From: VRUE01 sp963727465
GTDB taxonomy: Bacteria > Actinomycetota > Thermoleophilia > Solirubrobacterales > 70-9
Reading direction: 5' to 3'
DNA: 64,000 nt
NCBI GenBank assembly: GCA_963727465.1
Contig: CAVSGL010000003.1
Coordinates: 186,001 to 250,000, forward strand
The notes beneath the pieces were generated by a model. It did not search any database, was not told the DNA's origin, and saw only the letters and a program-made list of their open reading frames with translations. Of this stretch, positions 60,770 to 64,000 are shown piece after piece (the stretch's first letter is position 1; each line of letters begins with the position of its first letter). Position numbers and translations under genes: made by a program.

Positions 60770-61195
60770 GTGGAGTTGGGAGGCGACACGAAGGCGGTCC
60801 TGCTGCTGGCGGCGGTCATGTTCCTCTGGGCTCTGCTGCTCGGCGTCTGGAAGTACCGGCAGATGCTGGCGGCCGAAGATGGGTTGGCGCATCCGTACGT
60901 CGACACGGCCCACCGGGCGGCGCTGCTGTACAGCTTCGCCCTGCTGCTCGTCGCGGTCTTCGTCGAGCTGAGCGGTTGGGGGGCGCTCGTCAACCTGCTC
61001 GCCGCCGGGGCGATGGCGTTCTACTTCTTCGCGGCGGTCGGCGGCTATGCGCTGCACGGCCGGCGCCGGGACACGACGAACCAGTTCCACCCGCCGGGCA
61101 CGGGGATGCGACCGTTCATGGCGACCCTGATCGTCGCCGAGATCGGCGGCTGGCTGGTCCTGGTCGCCGGCTTCCTCGACGCGCAGGTCTTCTGA
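60770..61195 (+). CDS. Four-helix membrane protein of unknown function
   Basis: A GTG start gives 141 residues. Four hydrophobic helices: AVLLLAAVMFLWALLLGVW, LLYSFALLLVAVFVEL, LLAAGAMAFYFFAAVGGYAL and ATLIVAEIGGWLVLVAGFL. The loop HGRRRDTTNQFHPPGT is conserved-looking. No family is assigned. It is divergent from the nucleotidyltransferase pair and 27 nt from the DUF480 gene. Confidence 0.65.
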   Translation: MELGGDTKAVLLLAAVMFLWALLLGVWKYRQMLAAEDGLAHPYVDTAHRAALLYSFALLLVAVFVELSGWGALVNLLAAGAMAFYFFAAVGGYALHGRRRDTTNQFHPPGTGMRPFMATLIVAEIGGWLVLVAGFLDAQVF

Positions 61196-61222
61196 GCGCG
61201 GGCGCGTCGTAGCATTGCGGCC

Positions 61223-61855
61223 GTGGACGCCGACGCGGTGGAGATCCGGGTGGTCGGGTGCCTGCTGGAGAAGCAGCGGACGACGCCCGATGCCTATCCG
61301 CTGTCGCTCAATGCGCTGCGGCTGGCCTGCAATCAGTCGACCAACCGCGACCCGGTCGTCGAGTACGACGAGGCGACGGTGGTCGAGGCGTTGAGGCGCA
61401 CGGCGCTGAGGGGCTGGACACGGCTCGCGAGTGGCGCCGGCAGCCGAGCGCGCAAGTACCGGCACCTGATGGACGAAGCGCTCGGCGCCGGCGACGCCGA
61501 GCTCTCGCTGCTGGCGGTGCTGATGCTGCGCGGGCCGCAGACGCCGGGCGAGCTGAAGCAGCGCGGCGACCGGCTGCACCGCTTCGCCGACCTCGCCGCC
61601 GTGCAGGAGACGCTGGAGCAGCTGATCGAGCGCGGCTACGCCGAACGGCTGCCGCGGCGGCCGGGGCAGAAGGAGGAGCGCTACCACCACCTGCTCAGCA
61701 ACGGCGAGGAGCCCGAGGCCGCGGCGCCGGACCTGCCTCCGGTCGAATCCGAGGACCGGATCGACCGGCTCGAGCGCGAGCTCGGCGAGCTGCGCGCGCA
61801 GGTGCGCGAATTGCGCGAGGCCCTGGGCGAGGAGCCTGAGCGCCGTCAGGCTTGA
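61223..61855 (+). CDS. YceH/DUF480-family protein
   Basis: This 210-residue protein has two winged-helix units: EIRVVGCLLEKQRTTPDAYP with LSLNALRLACNQSTNRDPVV, and ELSLLAVLMLRGPQTPGELK with QRGDRLHRFADLAAVQETLE. These are the hallmark sequences of DUF480/YceH. It ends with a coiled-coil (RIDRLERELGELRAQVRELR). The function is unknown; the fold suggests DNA binding. Confidence 0.9.
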   Translation: MDADAVEIRVVGCLLEKQRTTPDAYPLSLNALRLACNQSTNRDPVVEYDEATVVEALRRTALRGWTRLASGAGSRARKYRHLMDEALGAGDAELSLLAVLMLRGPQTPGELKQRGDRLHRFADLAAVQETLEQLIERGYAERLPRRPGQKEERYHHLLSNGEEPEAAAPDLPPVESEDRIDRLERELGELRAQVRELREALGEEPERRQA

Positions 61856-61856
61856 C

Positions 61857-63095
61857 CTATGCCTTGAAGCGCTTCGCCCGAGCCCGGATGCCGTCGACGA
61901 TCTCCGGGACCAGTGGACCGGCGTGGTCTGGCTCGGCTGCGACGTTTTCGGCGACGCCGCGTACACGATCGACGAATGGCTCCATGCGCTGGGCCTGGAA
62001 GCGCGGCGCGAACCCGACTTCGCCACCCAGCTGCGCCCACGCCGACGCCCCGACGTCTTCCAGCTCGGTCGCGCCGTCGATCGACATCGCCAGCCGCGTG
62101 GTCAGTTCGTCGTACACCGCGGTCGAGAGAAGATCGTAGAGCGGCGCCAGGCTCGGCGCCGGCGAGTAGTAGAGCAGCGAGTAGTTCTTCCCATGTGCGT
62201 CGCAGTTCCCGATCAGGATGTTGAAGACCAGCGCCATCCAGAACTGCTCGCGATCGCGGGCGGGGACGGCGGTGCCGTCGATCAGCTCCATCGAGTCGCG
62301 GACGCCGGGCCCCCCTTCGTGCTGGTACTTCTCGACGTAAAGCTTGCCGAGGGCCTGGCAGATGTCCTCTTGGTGCAGCCGGCGGATCGGATCGTGCGTC
62401 AGGTCGCGGTCATATCGGGTGACGATCAGGAACGGCAGACCCGATTCGGTCGTGTCGCGCCGAACCTCGGCGACCTGCAGTCCGACCTCGCCTGCGAGTC
62501 GCATGCAGAAGTACTCGTTGTCGACGAGACCTGGGAAGCGGGCGGGCTCGGGCTTGAGGATGTGGGTGGTGGGATGAGAGGAGCCGTGCGGGAGCGCGAA
62601 GCCCTCGTCGGTCTCCACCACCGGGAGCTTGCTCTGGGCGCCTGCGAGGGACATGCGCACCTCGCCCTTTTCGTCGAGCGCGAGCGGTCGTTGGGGGAGA
62701 TCGCTGAGAACCTCGTCGAGCCGCGCCGTCGAGAGAAACTCGAGGCTGCCCGGCTCTGACTCATCGTCGGGCCGATCGGAGGGCAGGAGGGTGACGGCTC
62801 CGGCGACATCGCCGCCGAAGCGCTCGAGCAGGCGGTAGTCGTTCGCGGCGGAGATGCCGGTGGCGAGCGCGATCTGAGCGCGCACATCCTCCTCTGGAAG
62901 GAGGTTGCCGAAGAAGGAGAGGCAGTGGCGATGCGCGTAGGCCTCGGCTCTCAGCGGCAAGTTCAGCGAGAGTGGCGGGCCCTTGGCCTCGATGTAGTCG
63001 CCGTCGTAGCGGAACTGCAGGTTGCCGTTGTCCTTGCGCGACAAGGTCCCCGCCAATCGGTCTGCCAGGTAGACCTCAAGGGTCGGCTTCGCCAC
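61857..63095 (-). CDS. hipA: HipA-family serine/threonine kinase toxin
   Basis: A GTG start at 63095 gives about 412 residues. It contains the Couple_hipA N-terminal domain (LEVYLADRLAGTLSRKDNGN), SLAGAQSKLPVV for ATP binding, THILKPEP, LIVTRYDRD, and the catalytic NCDAHGKNYSLLY with PLYDLLSTAVY. HipA phosphorylates glutamyl-tRNA synthetase in E. coli and causes growth arrest. It overlaps hipB by 20 nt. The longer in-frame extension upstream is antitoxin shadow sequence. Confidence 0.9.
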   Translation of the reverse strand: MAKPTLEVYLADRLAGTLSRKDNGNLQFRYDGDYIEAKGPPLSLNLPLRAEAYAHRHCLSFFGNLLPEEDVRAQIALATGISAANDYRLLERFGGDVAGAVTLLPSDRPDDESEPGSLEFLSTARLDEVLSDLPQRPLALDEKGEVRMSLAGAQSKLPVVETDEGFALPHGSSHPTTHILKPEPARFPGLVDNEYFCMRLAGEVGLQVAEVRRDTTESGLPFLIVTRYDRDLTHDPIRRLHQEDICQALGKLYVEKYQHEGGPGVRDSMELIDGTAVPARDREQFWMALVFNILIGNCDAHGKNYSLLYYSPAPSLAPLYDLLSTAVYDELTTRLAMSIDGATELEDVGASAWAQLGGEVGFAPRFQAQRMEPFVDRVRGVAENVAAEPDHAGPLVPEIVDGIRARAKRFKA

Positions 63096-63303
63096 GCGCC
63101 TCGACTCCCACGTCCAGCCCCAGCGCGCGCGCCGCGTCGAGCGCGATCGCCAACTGGACGGTCTCCTTGCCACCCTCCAATTGCCCGATCACCTTACGGT
63201 TGACCCCGATCGACAGGGCCAGATCGTCCTGGGTGAGCCCGAGACGATTGCGTCGCTTGCGGATCGCTTCACCGAGCTTCGCAGGGGAATTGGTCGGCTC
63301 CAT
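63076..63303 (-). CDS. hipB: HipB-like XRE antitoxin
   Basis: A 75-residue protein from the ATG at 63303: LGEAIRKRRNRLGLTQDDLA, LSIGVNRKVIGQLEGGKETV, QLAIALDAARALGLDV. This is the XRE helix-turn-helix of HipB. It binds and neutralises HipA and represses the operon. The start was chosen because a possible upstream extension overlaps the operator-like repeats. Confidence 0.85.
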   Translation of the reverse strand: MEPTNSPAKLGEAIRKRRNRLGLTQDDLALSIGVNRKVIGQLEGGKETVQLAIALDAARALGLDVGVEARGEADP

Positions 63304-63319
63304 GTCGGCAGGATACGAT

Positions 63320-63440
63320 AGATGCGACTGATCGGTCTCATTTGCCGGTCGCCGAGGCATATTTCGTGCAGATGCGACTGATCGGTCTCATCGCGACGCT
63401 TTTTCTGCAAATTGCGGTAGCGAGGGGATCGATCGGTCTC
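63320..63440. promoter_or_regulatory. Three direct repeats upstream of hipBA
   Basis: AGATGCGACTGATCGGTCTC occurs at 63320 and 63370, and the core GATCGGTCTC again at 63431. The spacing is 50 and 51 bp, about five helical turns. They lie just upstream of hipB on its coding side and are likely HipB operators or sites of another cooperative regulator. Confidence 0.65.
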
Positions 63441-63454
63441 CTCTTCGACTGCGA

Positions 63455-64000
63455 TCAGGCGTAGAGGCTCTCCGTCGCCAGAGTCTGCCCGCGACGGTTC
63501 CAGAGCTTGACCTCGAGGAAGATGTCGTCGCCGTAGCCCTTCAGCGCGTCGAGCGCGATCAGGGTGAAGCGCTCGTCGGTGACCACCTCCTGGTCGACCG
63601 TCTCCAGCTCGAGCTCGGCCGTCGCTGCGACCGCGCCGCGGAGCAGCGGCCGTCCCCAGACCAGCGTCACCGAGCCCTCGCGGCCGTTCTCGCCCCGCCA
63701 GCGACCGATCACGTCGTCGTTGATGTCGATCTGCCAGCCGGGGTTGTCCTCGGCGAGCACGTCGGTGAAGTCCGCGCTGGCGCGGAAATCGGACTGCTCG
63801 CCGTCCTCCTCCTGCACGTAGGAGACGTGGCCGAACAGCTCCAGCGTTCCCTCCGGCCCCTCGGCCCGCGCCGTCGCCGGCAGCCAGACCCGCCCGCCCC
63901 AGGCGCGCTCCGGGAACCATTCGAACTCGTCGGGGATCGCGGTTCCCTCGGGCAGCTCGTCGATCCGCTCGCAGGCGCCGCGCAGCGCTCCCGCGAGCCG
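63455..64000 (-). CDS. Unknown soluble protein (5' partial)
   Basis: The frame is open to the right edge, so the start lies outside. DEFEWFPERAWGGRVWLPAT, VTLVWGRPLLRGAVAATAEL, ERFTLIALDALKGYGDDIFL, EVKLWNRRGQTLATESLYA suggest a beta-rich domain. It is followed by the hipBA repeats on the same strand. No family is recognised. Confidence 0.6.
   Translation of the reverse strand, partial: RLAGALRGACERIDELPEGTAIPDEFEWFPERAWGGRVWLPATARAEGPEGTLELFGHVSYVQEEDGEQSDFRASADFTDVLAEDNPGWQIDINDDVIGRWRGENGREGSVTLVWGRPLLRGAVAATAELELETVDQEVVTDERFTLIALDALKGYGDDIFLEVKLWNRRGQTLATESLYA

Noticed and set aside
63320..63440. The three spaced repeats as a CRISPR array
   Set aside because: There are only three units, the third is partial, no cas genes are near, and the position before hipBA fits operators better.

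Overview
The window is high-GC DNA with dense 4-nt gene overlaps and frequent GTG/TTG starts. The genome-specific families present (large secreted TIG/NHL/PD40 and DUF11-like proteins, PucR regulators, DUF6338, TcpC/TcpE-type conjugation genes, sigma factors with long membrane-anchored tails) point to an actinobacterium of the Thermoleophilia/Solirubrobacterales type. That assignment is inference from protein families; no rRNA is present. Several stretches (1-590, 14.06-14.7 kb, 21.97-22.2 kb, near 19.3 kb and 57.47 kb) carry single-base frame breaks. They are either real decay or uncorrected sequencing indels.

Layout. 1-15 kb: three very large secreted proteins and a PucR regulator. The secreted proteins are a repeat/TIG/NHL/PD40 protein, a DUF11-like protein in the same operon, and a subtilisin with FN3-like and Kelch-like repeats. 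15-25 kb: a patchwork of small accessory genes. It holds a MazEF pair lying between a truncated SRPBCC gene and a truncated cupin gene, a TetR regulator with operator, DUF4160-DUF2442, DUF6338 plus a 4-fold beta flower protein, two unknown genes, DUF3892, a broken DUF4917 gene and a cluster of TetR-like genes.

About 25-60 kb: an integrative conjugative element. Its tyrosine integrase sits next to the 3' end of a tRNA-Arg(CCT) gene. It carries DNA-processing genes (DprA, ComM/YifB, ParB, three SSBs), three ECF-like sigma factors, and a type IV secretion set (TcpC, a two-TM pilin-like protein, TcpE, a VirB4 ATPase, a VirB6/TrbL-like membrane protein, a lytic transglycosylase and two VirD4/TraD-like ATPases). 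It also carries SLOG-DUF4326, a second MazEF pair, an operon with four tandem XRE regulators, and an excisionase-like gene. No canonical relaxase is recognisable. Three winged-helix proteins resembling the Replication-relaxation family, two with an apparent PD-(D/E)XK site, are the best candidates for initiating transfer. An IS982-family insertion with CTAG target duplication lies inside a zinc-ribbon gene.

The most unusual non-coding signal is that many element genes are preceded by structured leaders ending 10-25 nt before the start codon. One family (upstream of dprA, comM and parB, with looser relatives at two more genes) is a long hairpin followed by a second hairpin, with compensatory changes. 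The other family (upstream of three genes around the SSBs) is closed by 11-25 bp long-range inverted repeats. 60-64 kb: chromosomal flank with a MNT-type nucleotidyltransferase and small partner, a membrane protein, a YceH/DUF480 protein, and hipBA preceded by three direct repeats spaced 50-51 bp.
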